Assembly: GCA_026396535.1 (NCBI GenBank)
Contig: JAPLWP010000130.1
Span: 1 to 11,939 of the forward strand
DNA length: 11,939 nucleotides
Origin: Candidatus Magasanikiibacteriota bacterium
Lineage (GTDB): Bacteria > Patescibacteriota > Patescibacteriia > Magasanikbacterales > GWA2-37-8
Direction of reading: 5' to 3'
The position numbers and the translations under genes were made by a program. Within the stretch, counting starts at the first letter, position 1; each line of letters begins with the position of its first letter. Shown here piece by piece: positions 1-7,560 of the stretch. The notes beneath the pieces were generated by a model. The model was not told the DNA's origin and ran no database searches. It saw nothing but the letters and a program-made list of their open reading frames with translations.

Positions 1-43
1 TCGGAATTTAAAATGTTTTGCGACATATTGAAAAAAATTTGAT

Positions 44-120
44 TGGTGGATGATACTGGATTTGAACCAGTGACCTTTGCAATGTGAATGCAACGCTCTA
101 ACCAGCTGAGCTAATCATCC
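44..120 (-). tRNA. tRNA-Val, anticodon CAC
   Basis: Read on the minus strand this folds as a standard cloverleaf. The 7-bp acceptor stem GGATGAT/ATCATCC spans 114-120 and 48-54. The D arm begins GCTCAGCTGGTTAGAGC, and the anticodon stem TTGCA/TGCAA closes the loop TTCACAT, giving anticodon CAC, which reads the valine codon GTG. The T arm carries the usual GGTTCAAATCC. The discriminator base is A (47), and the 3' CCA is encoded in the DNA (44-46), so no CCA addition is strictly required. No intron is present. The tRNA is transcribed away from the LCP operon. Bases 1-43, downstream of it, hold no recognisable gene; a short T run follows the CCA on the tRNA strand. Confidence 0.96.
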
Positions 121-148
121 TAAAAAAGGATTACAAAGGAATGGTTTT

Positions 149-177
149 ATGTTATCACAGGGTAATAAAAAAATCAA
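149..177 (-). promoter_or_regulatory. putative promoter of tRNA-Val
   Basis: On the minus strand TTGATT (172-177) and TAACAT (149-154) are separated by 17 bases, an acceptable sigma-70-type pair. It would start transcription about 20 bases before the mature tRNA 5' end. It is found by eye only and the match to consensus is moderate. Confidence 0.45.
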
Positions 178-187
178 CTGAAAAAGG

Positions 188-216
188 TTGCCAAATCGGC
201 ATTTTTGTGCTATAAT
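188..216 (+). promoter_or_regulatory. strong sigma-70-type promoter of the lcp-der-pth-dprA operon
   Basis: TTGCCA (188-193), a 17-base spacer and a perfect TATAAT (211-216) lie directly before the LCP gene. The expected transcription start is near 222-224, only 5-7 bases before the ATG at 229. The messenger should therefore be leaderless or nearly so, with no room for a Shine-Dalgarno sequence. This also decides the start codon, because any earlier start would lie upstream of the transcript. Confidence 0.75.
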
Positions 217-228
217 TTTTTTACTTAT

Positions 229-1713
229 ATGATTGAAAAAGATTCTATAAATTTATTGGAGCCTCAAGAGCTCGACCCAATAGAGCCAAAGCCAAAAAAG
301 AAAAAAGTACTTTGGCTATTTTTTATTATTGCCATTCTATCAATTGTGGGCTGGAAAGCTGTTCACGGCCTCACTCTTTCGGTCTGGCCTAATGACGCAG
401 CCAACTACGACATGAAGACATTACAACCCAAAAATGTAGGCGTACTTGAGACCGTAAAAAACTTTATTCTGCACTCTGACAATATACTAGACGGCCAACA
501 GGATGACCGTATCAATATTTTATTGCTTGGCGTCGGCGGTCCGGGTCATGATGGTGCTTATTTGTCGGACACGAATATTATTTTGAGCATCAAACCAAGC
601 ACCCATGAAGTCGCGCTCATTTCTATCCCGCGTGATTTGGGAGTAAATATCGAAAACCACGGCGTACGCAAAATAAATGCAGCCGATGCTTTTGGTGAAG
701 CGGAAAATCCAGGACTAGGTGGTGAATATGCGCGCCAAATTTTTGCGAAAAATTTTGGATTGGATATTCCCTACTATGTACGTGTAGATTTTAAAGCATT
801 TCAAGAAATCGTGGACGAAGTCGGCGGCGTCACTGTGAATGTACCGCGTACTTTTTCCGATTCGGAATTTCCAGGTGAAAATTTTTCTTATCGTACCATC
901 TCTTTCAACGCCGGAATACAAACTATGAATGGCGCAACCGCTCTAGACTATGCACGCAGTCGCCACGGCAACAACGGCGAAGGTTCTGATTTTGCACGCA
1001 GTCGTCGCCAACAAATTATTTTATCCGCTCTAAAAGAAAAACTTTTATCTTTTGGCACTTATACCAATCCGGTACATGTTCAAAATATTCTTTCTTCTCT
1101 TTCCAATCACATTACTACCAATTTAAATTTTGGTCAGATGATGTATTTGGCCAATATGGCCAAAGAGGCAAACAAAGATATTAAAAATTTAGTAATCGAC
1201 AATGGCAATAACGGTTTTCTCAAATCATATATCGCCGACAGTGGCGCCTTTATGCTTGGGCCAACTACTGGTAATTTTGATCAAATAAATTTGTCGATGA
1301 AAAATGTCTTTGAAGCTGAGCTCACCAAACCTACTCCCAACCTATCCGAACAAAACAAAACTATTTTCCCAACTGGCAAAGTACAGGTACTCAATGGTAC
1401 TTGGCGCGCTGGCTTGGCCGCGAAATATCAGCATGATCTGGAAAATGTCGGCTTATCTACTCTATCCTCCGGTAATAGCCCACGACGCCCTATCGACATT
1501 ACTTCCATATATATAATCAACCCAAAAGTTTCCCAAGAAGTTATCAAAGCCGTACAAGCCGCTGTACCTGGCCAGCTCAAAGTGGGCGCACCAGACTGGC
1601 TATTGGCGTCGAGCACTACCGCTGTCTACAACAGTGCTTCTTCTACCGCCAATTTGAATTTTAACCCGGAAGCCGATATACTGTTAATATTAGGAACTGA
1701 TATAAAATACTAA
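229..1713 (+). CDS. LCP (LytR-CpsA-Psr) family cell-wall ligase with C-terminal LytR_C domain
   Basis: This 494-residue protein is anchored by one membrane segment (about residues 27-45) after a short lysine-rich cytoplasmic tail (KPKKKK), so the catalytic part lies outside the membrane. LCP enzymes transfer polyprenyl-phosphate-linked glycopolymers onto peptidoglycan. The LCP domain spans about 92-275, with family signatures NILLLG (96-101), SDTNIIL (113-119), SIPRD (132-136), KINAA (148-152), and DYARSR (240-245) followed by FARSRRQQ (255-262). These arginines and aspartates match the pyrophosphate/metal site of the family. A LytR_C domain follows from about 383 (KVQVLNGT) to about 460, then a short tail. 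The open frame could be extended to a TTG at 205, but that lies inside the promoter, so ATG 229 is preferred. It is the first gene of an operon with der, three bases away. The glycopolymer it transfers cannot be told from sequence. Confidence 0.9.
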   Translation: MIEKDSINLLEPQELDPIEPKPKKKKVLWLFFIIAILSIVGWKAVHGLTLSVWPNDAANYDMKTLQPKNVGVLETVKNFILHSDNILDGQQDDRINILLLGVGGPGHDGAYLSDTNIILSIKPSTHEVALISIPRDLGVNIENHGVRKINAADAFGEAENPGLGGEYARQIFAKNFGLDIPYYVRVDFKAFQEIVDEVGGVTVNVPRTFSDSEFPGENFSYRTISFNAGIQTMNGATALDYARSRHGNNGEGSDFARSRRQQIILSALKEKLLSFGTYTNPVHVQNILSSLSNHITTNLNFGQMMYLANMAKEANKDIKNLVIDNGNNGFLKSYIADSGAFMLGPTTGNFDQINLSMKNVFEAELTKPTPNLSEQNKTIFPTGKVQVLNGTWRAGLAAKYQHDLENVGLSTLSSGNSPRRPIDITSIYIINPKVSQEVIKAVQAAVPGQLKVGAPDWLLASSTTAVYNSASSTANLNFNPEADILLILGTDIKY

Positions 1714-1716
1714 AAT

Positions 1717-2952
1717 ATGTCTACACCCGCAAAAATAGTTGATTGGAATCTGCCGATAGTCGCGCTGGTTGGACGCGTGAACGTAGGTAAATCCACTTTG
1801 TTTAATCGCTTGACCGAAAGTACTCAAGCTTTAATTTCCAACATCCCAGGTACTACTCGTACTCGCAATGTCGGCCTCGCTATCTGGCGCGGCAAACAAG
1901 TGCGTATCGTGGATACCGGTGGTCTTACTTTTTCTGATGAAGTATTGCTCGAAAAAGATATCATCAAACAAACCGAAGCGGCTATCAAAGAAGCTAGTGT
2001 CGTAGTGTTTGTCACTGATATCCAAGACGGTCTATTACCACAAGAAAAAGAATTGGCTAAATTGTTACTCGAAAAGAAAAAGAATTGTCCGATTATTTTT
2101 GTAGCCAACAAAGCCGACAACCCACTAGATCAATCTCTTAAATACGAACGCAACTGGCTCAAGCTTGGTTTTGGCGCTCCTTATGCAATCTCCGCACAAA
2201 ACGGATCTGGCCTTGGTGAATTGATGGAAGAAATTTTCAAAAATTTGAAAAAGAATCCAAAAAAACCAAAAGAGATTCCAGATATCAATCCAATCAAGGT
2301 AGCATTAATTGGCAAACCAAACGTGATTCGTCGCAAGGCCAAAGTAGGCGGTCATTTGGAACGCCAAGGTATTGGCAAAAGTATCGAAGCGATGAAACGC
2401 GCTGATATTGTTTTATTTCTACTTGATACTACTTCCCCTATCACTGATCAGGATCAGCAGCTAGGTGGATTGCTACGCGAAAGCACCAAGAGTGTAATCA
2501 TCGTAGTAAACAAATGGGACTTGAGTGATGACAATACCGATTCTTTCCGCAATGATGTAAAATTAAAAATTCTCAAACATTTCCCTCATATCGCCTACGC
2601 TCCGATTGTATTTGTGAGTGCGGCTACTAGCTATCATATTCACCAAATCTTCCCACTGATTGCTCGTGCTTACGCTGAACGGCAGACAATAATTGACGAA
2701 GAAACTCTCGAAGCCTTTATCAAAAGCATGGTAAAAAAACATTTGCCTTCTCGTGGCAAAGGTGTGCGCCATCCGCAAATAAAAGGCTTTCATCAGATCA
2801 ATGCTGGCCCACCAATTTTTGAATTGTTTATCAAATACAAAACTTCTCTGAACATTTCTTACGTCCACTTTTTGGAAAATCGTTTGCGTGAACAATTTAG
2901 TTTTTTTGCCGCTCCGATTATTATCAAATTGACCAAGACTAAGAGAACCTAG
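1717..2952 (+). CDS. der: ribosome-assembly GTPase Der (EngA) with a large internal deletion in the second GTPase domain
   Basis: Der normally has two tandem GTPase domains and a C-terminal KH-like domain, and helps assemble the 50S subunit. Domain 1 is complete: GRVNVGKST (19-27), PGTTR (44-48), DTGG (66-69), NKAD (131-134), SAQ (159-161). Domain 2 starts normally with IKVALIGKPNV (193-203) but jumps straight to IRRKAKV (204-210), the stretch that normally follows DTAG. Recalling B. subtilis Der, about 46 residues are missing: the GKS of the P-loop, switch I with its GTTRD, and the G3 DTAG. NKWD (265-268), SA (301-302) and the KH-like domain (about 325-411) are intact. At 411 residues it is shorter than the usual 435-490. 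The deletion is in frame (junction 2325/2326) and no stop codon has appeared. Either domain 2 no longer binds GTP, or the assembly or strain lost about 138 bases. Start ATG 1717 lies three bases after the LCP stop. Confidence 0.93.
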   Translation: MSTPAKIVDWNLPIVALVGRVNVGKSTLFNRLTESTQALISNIPGTTRTRNVGLAIWRGKQVRIVDTGGLTFSDEVLLEKDIIKQTEAAIKEASVVVFVTDIQDGLLPQEKELAKLLLEKKKNCPIIFVANKADNPLDQSLKYERNWLKLGFGAPYAISAQNGSGLGELMEEIFKNLKKNPKKPKEIPDINPIKVALIGKPNVIRRKAKVGGHLERQGIGKSIEAMKRADIVLFLLDTTSPITDQDQQLGGLLRESTKSVIIVVNKWDLSDDNTDSFRNDVKLKILKHFPHIAYAPIVFVSAATSYHIHQIFPLIARAYAERQTIIDEETLEAFIKSMVKKHLPSRGKGVRHPQIKGFHQINAGPPIFELFIKYKTSLNISYVHFLENRLREQFSFFAAPIIIKLTKTKRT

Positions 2953-2953
2953 C

Positions 2954-3499
2954 ATGAACATGAAATTAATTATTGCCTTGGGCAACCCTGGCCGAGAATA
3001 TGAAATGACCCGACATAATGCCGGTTGGTTGGCTTTGGATAAATTAATTAAAGAAGAAAGCTTGGTAGGAAAAAAATTACCAAAAGCCCACAGCGAAGTT
3101 TTTGATTTCAAATTAGATCGCGAAAAAATCCTTTTGGCCAAACCCCAAACTTATATGAATAATTCTGGATTGGCCGCAATGGAGCTCATGAAATTCTACA
3201 AAATCACCAACAAAGATATTATCGTAATTCACGATGATAAAGATATTCCAGTTGGCGAAATTCGCGTACAGACCGACAGAGGCGCCGCTGGCCACAATGG
3301 TATCAAATCCCTCATCGAACACCTTGGCACCAAAGATTTCACTCGCATCCGTATCGGTGTCGGCCCTATCACTGCCGAAAAAATTGAAGTGATTAGCAAC
3401 TTTGTTTTAAATAAATTCACTAAGGAGGAATTTAAAATATTACAAACCGGACTTGATAGTACTATCAAAGAAATCAAGCGACTCTCCTTGGCGATGTAA
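2954..3499 (+). CDS. pth: peptidyl-tRNA hydrolase
   Basis: Pth cleaves the ester bond of peptidyl-tRNAs that drop off the ribosome and recycles the tRNA. The 181-residue length is close to that of bacterial Pth (about 190). All family landmarks are visible: LGNPGREY (9-16), TRHNAGW (19-25) with the catalytic histidine at 21, TYMNNSG (66-72), HDDKDIPVG (93-101) with the conserved aspartate 94, GAAGHNGIKS (110-119), and RIRIGVG (131-137). Counting the initiator Met, these correspond to N10, H20, N68, D93 and N114 of E. coli Pth. The ATG at 2954 is one base after the der stop, and a second in-frame ATG at 2960 is an equally possible start. It is co-transcribed with der, so both translation-related products come from one messenger. 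Confidence 0.97.
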   Translation: MNMKLIIALGNPGREYEMTRHNAGWLALDKLIKEESLVGKKLPKAHSEVFDFKLDREKILLAKPQTYMNNSGLAAMELMKFYKITNKDIIVIHDDKDIPVGEIRVQTDRGAAGHNGIKSLIEHLGTKDFTRIRIGVGPITAEKIEVISNFVLNKFTKEEFKILQTGLDSTIKEIKRLSLAM

Positions 3500-3508
3500 T
3501 TTTAAATT

Positions 3509-4591
3509 GTGAACTACCAAGCTTGGTTGGCCCACTTTCCCAAGATCACTTATAGCCGCTACGGCCGACTTCGGGCGTATTTTTTCGATCTCAAAAATTT
3601 GTATACGGCTGAATTGGACGAAATAGTCAAAGCTGGAATCGAAGAAAATATTGCGATGGAATTTTTGACTTGGCGCGACAAAAATCCAATAGAAAAAATA
3701 TTGGAACGCATGCAAAAAGAAAATATTTATACTGTTTCACTAGGTGAAGATAATTACCCTCCCCTATTAGCTCAAATCACTGACCCACCTCATACCTTAT
3801 TCGTGCGTGGCCAATTGCCACCGGTGCAACAACCTACTTTGGGAGTAGTCGGCACACGTCGTTTTACTACTTATGGTAAATTGGTGTGTGAAGATCTGGT
3901 GACGCCTCTGGCGGCGCAAGGCATAGTGATTGTCAGTGGACTAGCACTTGGTATTGATGGCATTGCCCACACGGCTACATTGGAAGCAGGCGGCACCACT
4001 ATCGCGGTACTGGGATCGGGAATAAATAAATCTTGTATTTTCCCTTCGGCTCACCGCACGCTGTCCGAAAAAATTATTGAACAAGGCGGTGCGGTAGTAT
4101 CGGAATATCCTGTAGATTTTGCTCCCACTCAATATTCTTTCCCAGCCCGCAATCGCATCATTGCCGGATTATCTCTAGGCACGCTCGTGATCGAAGCGCC
4201 GGCCAAATCTGGTGCTCTAATTACCGCACGCTGCGCATTGGCTTACAACCGCGAAGTGATGTGCGTACCACACGCCATCACCTCACCCACCGGAGCTGGT
4301 CCAAATAATTTAATAAAATTTGGCGCCAAGATGGTGACTGAACCCAATGATATTTTGGAAGCATTAAACCTACAAGAAATAAAACAAATTATTCCTGTAA
4401 AAAAAGAAAATATAGATATTAGCACTCCGGAAGGAAAATTTTTAAACTGTCTTACAAAGGAACCAAAAAATATTAATCAGATAATTCTCGAGACCAAAAT
4501 AGAGAGTGCGGCCATGAGCGCCACGCTCACCATCATGGAAATAAAGGGGCAGATAAAAAATCTAGGTGGAATGAATTATATAAAAAAATAA
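3509..4591 (+). CDS. dprA: DNA-processing protein DprA (Smf), RecA loader
   Basis: DprA binds incoming single-stranded DNA during natural transformation and loads RecA on it. This 360-residue copy looks complete. It has an N-terminal helical region (1-100), then the Rossmann-like DprA core with VVGTRR (113-118), SGLALGIDGIAH (143-154), FPARNRIIAG (211-220), SGALITA (234-240) and GPNNLIKFGA (264-273). A winged-helix C-terminal domain follows (about 305-357), the DprA_WH type. The start is GTG 3509: an in-frame TAA at 3503-3505 rules out anything further upstream, and no Shine-Dalgarno sequence is visible. It is the last gene of the lcp-der-pth-dprA operon, nine bases after pth. Retained DprA fits the DNA-uptake capability often kept in reduced Patescibacteria, where imported DNA may also be a nucleotide source (inference). 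Confidence 0.96.
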   Translation: MNYQAWLAHFPKITYSRYGRLRAYFFDLKNLYTAELDEIVKAGIEENIAMEFLTWRDKNPIEKILERMQKENIYTVSLGEDNYPPLLAQITDPPHTLFVRGQLPPVQQPTLGVVGTRRFTTYGKLVCEDLVTPLAAQGIVIVSGLALGIDGIAHTATLEAGGTTIAVLGSGINKSCIFPSAHRTLSEKIIEQGGAVVSEYPVDFAPTQYSFPARNRIIAGLSLGTLVIEAPAKSGALITARCALAYNREVMCVPHAITSPTGAGPNNLIKFGAKMVTEPNDILEALNLQEIKQIIPVKKENIDISTPEGKFLNCLTKEPKNINQIILETKIESAAMSATLTIMEIKGQIKNLGGMNYIKK

Positions 4592-4610
4592 TGCCGACTG
4601 AATCGGGATT
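4590..4610 (+). terminator. weak hairpin between the convergent dprA and unknown gene
   Basis: The 32-base gap between dprA and the convergent gene holds a small imperfect hairpin. CCGA/TCGG pairs around the loop CTGAA, and after one G-G mismatch AAT/ATT pairs outside. A T-rich stretch follows on the plus strand. It could end the dprA operon, but the stem is short and the U tract is broken by A residues, so the call is tentative. Confidence 0.35.
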
Positions 4611-4623
4611 ATTTTAATAATTT

Positions 4624-5421
4624 TTATTTTTTGTCTTCTGAATTTCCTCTGGTCATTCTAAACCATCCGGTAGCTTTTTTCCACAAACTAGGATCTGCAT
4701 CTACCCTCTTCTCTTCAGCTGCCAAATCAATCTTTGGAACGGATGTTTGTATTTTTACCTCACTAACTCTGGTAATATTCTGGCCTTTTCTAACGCCCTG
4801 GCCATTCTCATTTACTAAAACAATTTCTACTATTGGTCTGCTGTCGCCTATTTGGACTCGCATTTCTACGGTCATCTGAGTAAATGGTACTATATCCTCC
4901 AACTTCCAAGCGCCAACCGGATCATTATCGCCTCCAAATAAATCTTTAACAAACAGCTCAAATTGTCCAGGATTTTCAAATTTTAAACTACTCGTTGCAC
5001 GTTTAATAAAACCCACTACCTCCGCATCCCTATTGTTGGCCACATCATCAAAAACATGCTCCAGCTCTTTTTGACTTATTTTCTCAACATGTCTTCGGTG
5101 TTCGTCGCCTCTAGTACTTGCTTTGGCCACATCACCACCTCTTAATCCTTGATGTATATCCGCCAAACTTAGTTCCGTAACAGTGTCTTTTGGTACTGTT
5201 TTTTTCACAGAAACCGGAGTAATATCATCATCGCCCAACTGCTTCATATTTGGGTCTTGTGGAACATCAAAAAATTTAACTGGTCCAGAAACATCATCAT
5301 CAATTACTTCTGGTCCTGTGTCAGGACGTTTGATCGCTGGAATACTCACGCGAGCATCGCCGACACAAGCACCGGTAATATGATTTTGTCCGCAAACTCT
5401 ACAAATAGGTTGATCATTCAT
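4624..5421 (-). CDS. unknown protein with N-terminal zinc-knuckle-like CCHC motif
   Basis: I do not recognise a named family in this 265-residue protein. What can be seen: an N-terminal CRVCGQNHITGAC (7-19), spaced C-x2-C-x3-H-x4-C, very close to a zinc knuckle and a likely metal site. Then comes a low-complexity acidic and proline-containing linker (about 20-80), probably disordered. A charged helical region (about 95-130) precedes a globular stretch (about 130-215) with FENPGQFELFVKDLF and several alternating hydrophobic strands. The C-terminus is basic (WKKATGWFRMTRGN). There is no signal peptide or membrane segment, so it should be cytoplasmic. The ATG at 5421 is the first start after a good minus-strand promoter. 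It is transcribed against dprA and away from topA, interrupting the dprA-topA neighbourhood. A nucleic-acid-binding or regulatory role is only a guess from the CCHC motif. Confidence 0.8.
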   Translation of the reverse strand: MNDQPICRVCGQNHITGACVGDARVSIPAIKRPDTGPEVIDDDVSGPVKFFDVPQDPNMKQLGDDDITPVSVKKTVPKDTVTELSLADIHQGLRGGDVAKASTRGDEHRRHVEKISQKELEHVFDDVANNRDAEVVGFIKRATSSLKFENPGQFELFVKDLFGGDNDPVGAWKLEDIVPFTQMTVEMRVQIGDSRPIVEIVLVNENGQGVRKGQNITRVSEVKIQTSVPKIDLAAEEKRVDADPSLWKKATGWFRMTRGNSEDKK

Positions 5422-5440
5422 ATAATAATTTTATATCAAA

Positions 5441-5470
5441 ATTCTACCACCAAATTGACATTTCTGTCAA
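5441..5470 (-). promoter_or_regulatory. promoter of the minus-strand unknown gene
   Basis: On the minus strand a perfect TTGACA (5465-5470), an 18-base spacer and TAGAAT (5441-5446) precede the gene, with transcription expected to begin about 13 bases before the ATG at 5421. A TATAAA lying closer to the start is an alternative -10 with a less suitable spacing. Confidence 0.65.
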
Positions 5471-5483
5471 AAAGGATTATTGT
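5455..5483 (+). promoter_or_regulatory. promoter of topA, sharing a palindromic -35 region with the divergent gene
   Basis: On the plus strand TTGACA (5455-5460), a 17-base spacer and TATTGT (5478-5483) precede topA. The -35 box is perfect but the -10 matches only four of six bases. The two opposing -35 boxes form one palindrome, TTGACA-TTTC-TGTCAA (5455-5470), so polymerase cannot occupy both promoters fully at once. Confidence 0.5.
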
Positions 5484-5485
5484 TG

Positions 5486-5503
5486 AGACAAATAATTTTG
5501 TCT
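5486..5503. repeat. perfect inverted repeat just before the topA start
   Basis: AGACAAA (5486-5492) and TTTGTCT (5497-5503) are perfect inverted arms around TAAT, ending one base before the topA ATG at 5505. The position fits either an operator next to the transcription start or a small hairpin in the short 5' leader that would sit on the ribosome-binding region. No run of T follows, so it is not a terminator. It could regulate topA, but this is inference. Confidence 0.55.
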
Positions 5504-5504
5504 T

Positions 5505-7559
5505 ATGTCCAAACTTGTTATCGTAGAGTCACCCGCCAAAGCCAGAACAATTTCCAAATTTTTGGGAAGAAAATTTGTGGTCAAATCCTCTTTTGGCCAT
5601 GTTCGTGATCTTCCAAAAAGTAAAATGGGTGTAGACACTGCGAATAATTTTGAACCTCATTATATTGTGAGTCGCGACAAAAGCAAAATTGCCAAAGAAC
5701 TCAAAGCCGATGCCAAAGGCACCGATGAAATCCTATTCGCTACCGATGAGGACCGTGAAGGAGAAGCTATTTCTTGGCATTTGGCACAAATTTTGGGCGT
5801 AGATCCAGCCAAAGCTAAACGTATTGTATTTCATGAAATTACCAAAACTGCAATCGAAGAAGCAATAAAAAATCCTCGTCCACTAGATCTCAAAATGGTA
5901 GACGCCCAACAGGCTCGTCGCGTGTTGGACAGATTGGTAGGCTACGAACTCTCTCCATTCCTCTGGCGCAAAGTGGCCAAAGGATTGTCCGCTGGTCGTG
6001 TACAGAGTGTGGCCATGCGTCTCACTGTCGAACGCGAACGTGAAATTTTAGCTTTCAAACCGGAAGAATATTGGACCGTTGAAGGTGTTTTTGCCAATAC
6101 CGAAAAAATAGATTTTAATGCCAAACTTTCCGCTACTCCAGAAAAAAAGCTGGAAAAAATGGATATCACGAATCAAGAAATGGCCGACAAAATCATGGCC
6201 GACCTCAAAGGCGCTACATATATAGTAGGTGACGTCGAAAAAAAGACTACCCATCGCAACCCACCTCCTCCCTTTACCACTTCCACCATTCAACAAGATG
6301 CCAACAACCGTCTAGGCTTTTCTGCCAAACAAACTATGCGCCTGGCCCAACAGCTGTACGAAGGTATGGAAATTGGCTCTGAAGGCTCGGTTGGTCTTAT
6401 TACCTATATGCGTACCGATTCGGTAAACATGGCTCAAAAATTTTTAACCGATGCGCACGCGGTAATTAAAGCAGACTACGGTGACAAATATCTTGTCGAC
6501 AAACCTCGCACCTATACCAACAAAAGTAAAAATGCTCAGGAAGCCCATGAAGCTATCCGCCCGACTGAAGCTGGCCGTACTCCCGATATTGTAAAACCAT
6601 TTTTGGATAAAAATCAGTTCAAACTTTATGAATTGATTTGGAATCGCGCGATGAGCACCCAAATGACAGCGGCCGAAATTTCTTCTACCGGTGCTAATAT
6701 CGTTTCTCAAAATAAATACACTTTCCGCGCTACTGGCCAATACGTGGTCTTTGATGGTTACCTCAAATTATATCCAGATAAAAATAAAGACAACTCTTTG
6801 CCAAATCTGGAAAATGGCCAAAAAGTAAATTGCCAAGAACTTAAACCAGAACAACATTTCACCGAGCCACCAGCTCGCTACAATGATGCAGCCTTGGTAA
6901 AAGCGCTAGAAGAACACGGCATCGGTCGTCCTTCTACTTATGCGCCAACTATCGCTACTATCGAAGATCGTGGCTATGTAGAGCGTGATGAAAAAAAGCG
7001 TCTCAAACCACGCGATATTGCTTTTACCGTGAACGATCTTTTAGTCCAACATTTCCCAAATATTGTGGATCTAGAATTTACAGCCAAAATGGAAGAAAAT
7101 TTTGATGAAATTGCTCGCGGTGAAAAAGAATGGCAGCCGGTGATTGGTGAATTTTATTTCCCTTTCAAAGAAAATCTCAAATTAAAAGAAACTGAAATTG
7201 CTGAAAAAGTAAAAATACCGGATGAAACCACCGACGAAGTCTGTGAAAAATGTGGCAAACCGATGGTCATAAAAAACGGCCGCTTTGGAAAATTCATGGC
7301 CTGCTCCGGATATCCAGATTGTAAAACTACTAAAAATATTGCCAACCTCACTGGTGTGAAATGTCCAAAATGTGGCCAGGGGGATTTGGCCGGACGCAAA
7401 AGCAAACGCGGTAAAATGTTTTATGGTTGCAACCGTTATCCAAATTGTGATTTCGCGCTCTGGGACAAACCCACCGGTGACAAATGTGAAAAATGTGGAT
7501 CGCTCATGACCCAAACTTTCAAAGGTGAAGTAAAATGTTCCAACAAGGAATGTAAATAA
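5505..7559 (+). CDS. topA: DNA topoisomerase I (type IA)
   Basis: Topoisomerase I relaxes negative supercoils by cutting one strand through a 5'-phosphotyrosine link. This 684-residue protein is complete. The Toprim domain at the N-terminus has VIVESPAKA (5-13) and the metal-binding DEDREGE (81-87). Conserved LDRLVGYELSP (141-151) and GLSAGRVQSVA (160-170) follow. The active-site tyrosine is Y301 in GLITYMRTDS, and later EEHGIGRPSTYAPTI (469-483) belongs to the family core. The C-terminal tail carries three four-cysteine zinc ribbons: C580/583/600/606, C620/623/642/648 and C661/664/678/683. The ATG at 5505 comes directly after the inverted repeat, with no Shine-Dalgarno sequence. It is followed one base later by a small membrane-protein gene. 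dprA and topA are adjacent in many bacteria; here a reversed gene lies between them. Confidence 0.98.
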   Translation: MSKLVIVESPAKARTISKFLGRKFVVKSSFGHVRDLPKSKMGVDTANNFEPHYIVSRDKSKIAKELKADAKGTDEILFATDEDREGEAISWHLAQILGVDPAKAKRIVFHEITKTAIEEAIKNPRPLDLKMVDAQQARRVLDRLVGYELSPFLWRKVAKGLSAGRVQSVAMRLTVEREREILAFKPEEYWTVEGVFANTEKIDFNAKLSATPEKKLEKMDITNQEMADKIMADLKGATYIVGDVEKKTTHRNPPPPFTTSTIQQDANNRLGFSAKQTMRLAQQLYEGMEIGSEGSVGLITYMRTDSVNMAQKFLTDAHAVIKADYGDKYLVDKPRTYTNKSKNAQEAHEAIRPTEAGRTPDIVKPFLDKNQFKLYELIWNRAMSTQMTAAEISSTGANIVSQNKYTFRATGQYVVFDGYLKLYPDKNKDNSLPNLENGQKVNCQELKPEQHFTEPPARYNDAALVKALEEHGIGRPSTYAPTIATIEDRGYVERDEKKRLKPRDIAFTVNDLLVQHFPNIVDLEFTAKMEENFDEIARGEKEWQPVIGEFYFPFKENLKLKETEIAEKVKIPDETTDEVCEKCGKPMVIKNGRFGKFMACSGYPDCKTTKNIANLTGVKCPKCGQGDLAGRKSKRGKMFYGCNRYPNCDFALWDKPTGDKCEKCGSLMTQTFKGEVKCSNKECK

Positions 7560-7560
7560 T

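Noticed and set aside
205..228. Upstream TTG start for the LCP gene
   Set aside because: It overlaps the -10 box TATAAT, so it would not be in the transcript.
2368..2384. GIGKS (residues 218-222) in Der as a replacement P-loop
   Set aside because: The glycine required four residues before GKS is absent (a glutamate is there), and the stretch aligns with the ordinary helix after the switch II region of other Der proteins.
2563..3141. Long minus-strand open frame opposite the der end and pth start
   Set aside because: It covers two well-identified genes on the other strand, has no family signature, and is a shadow frame.
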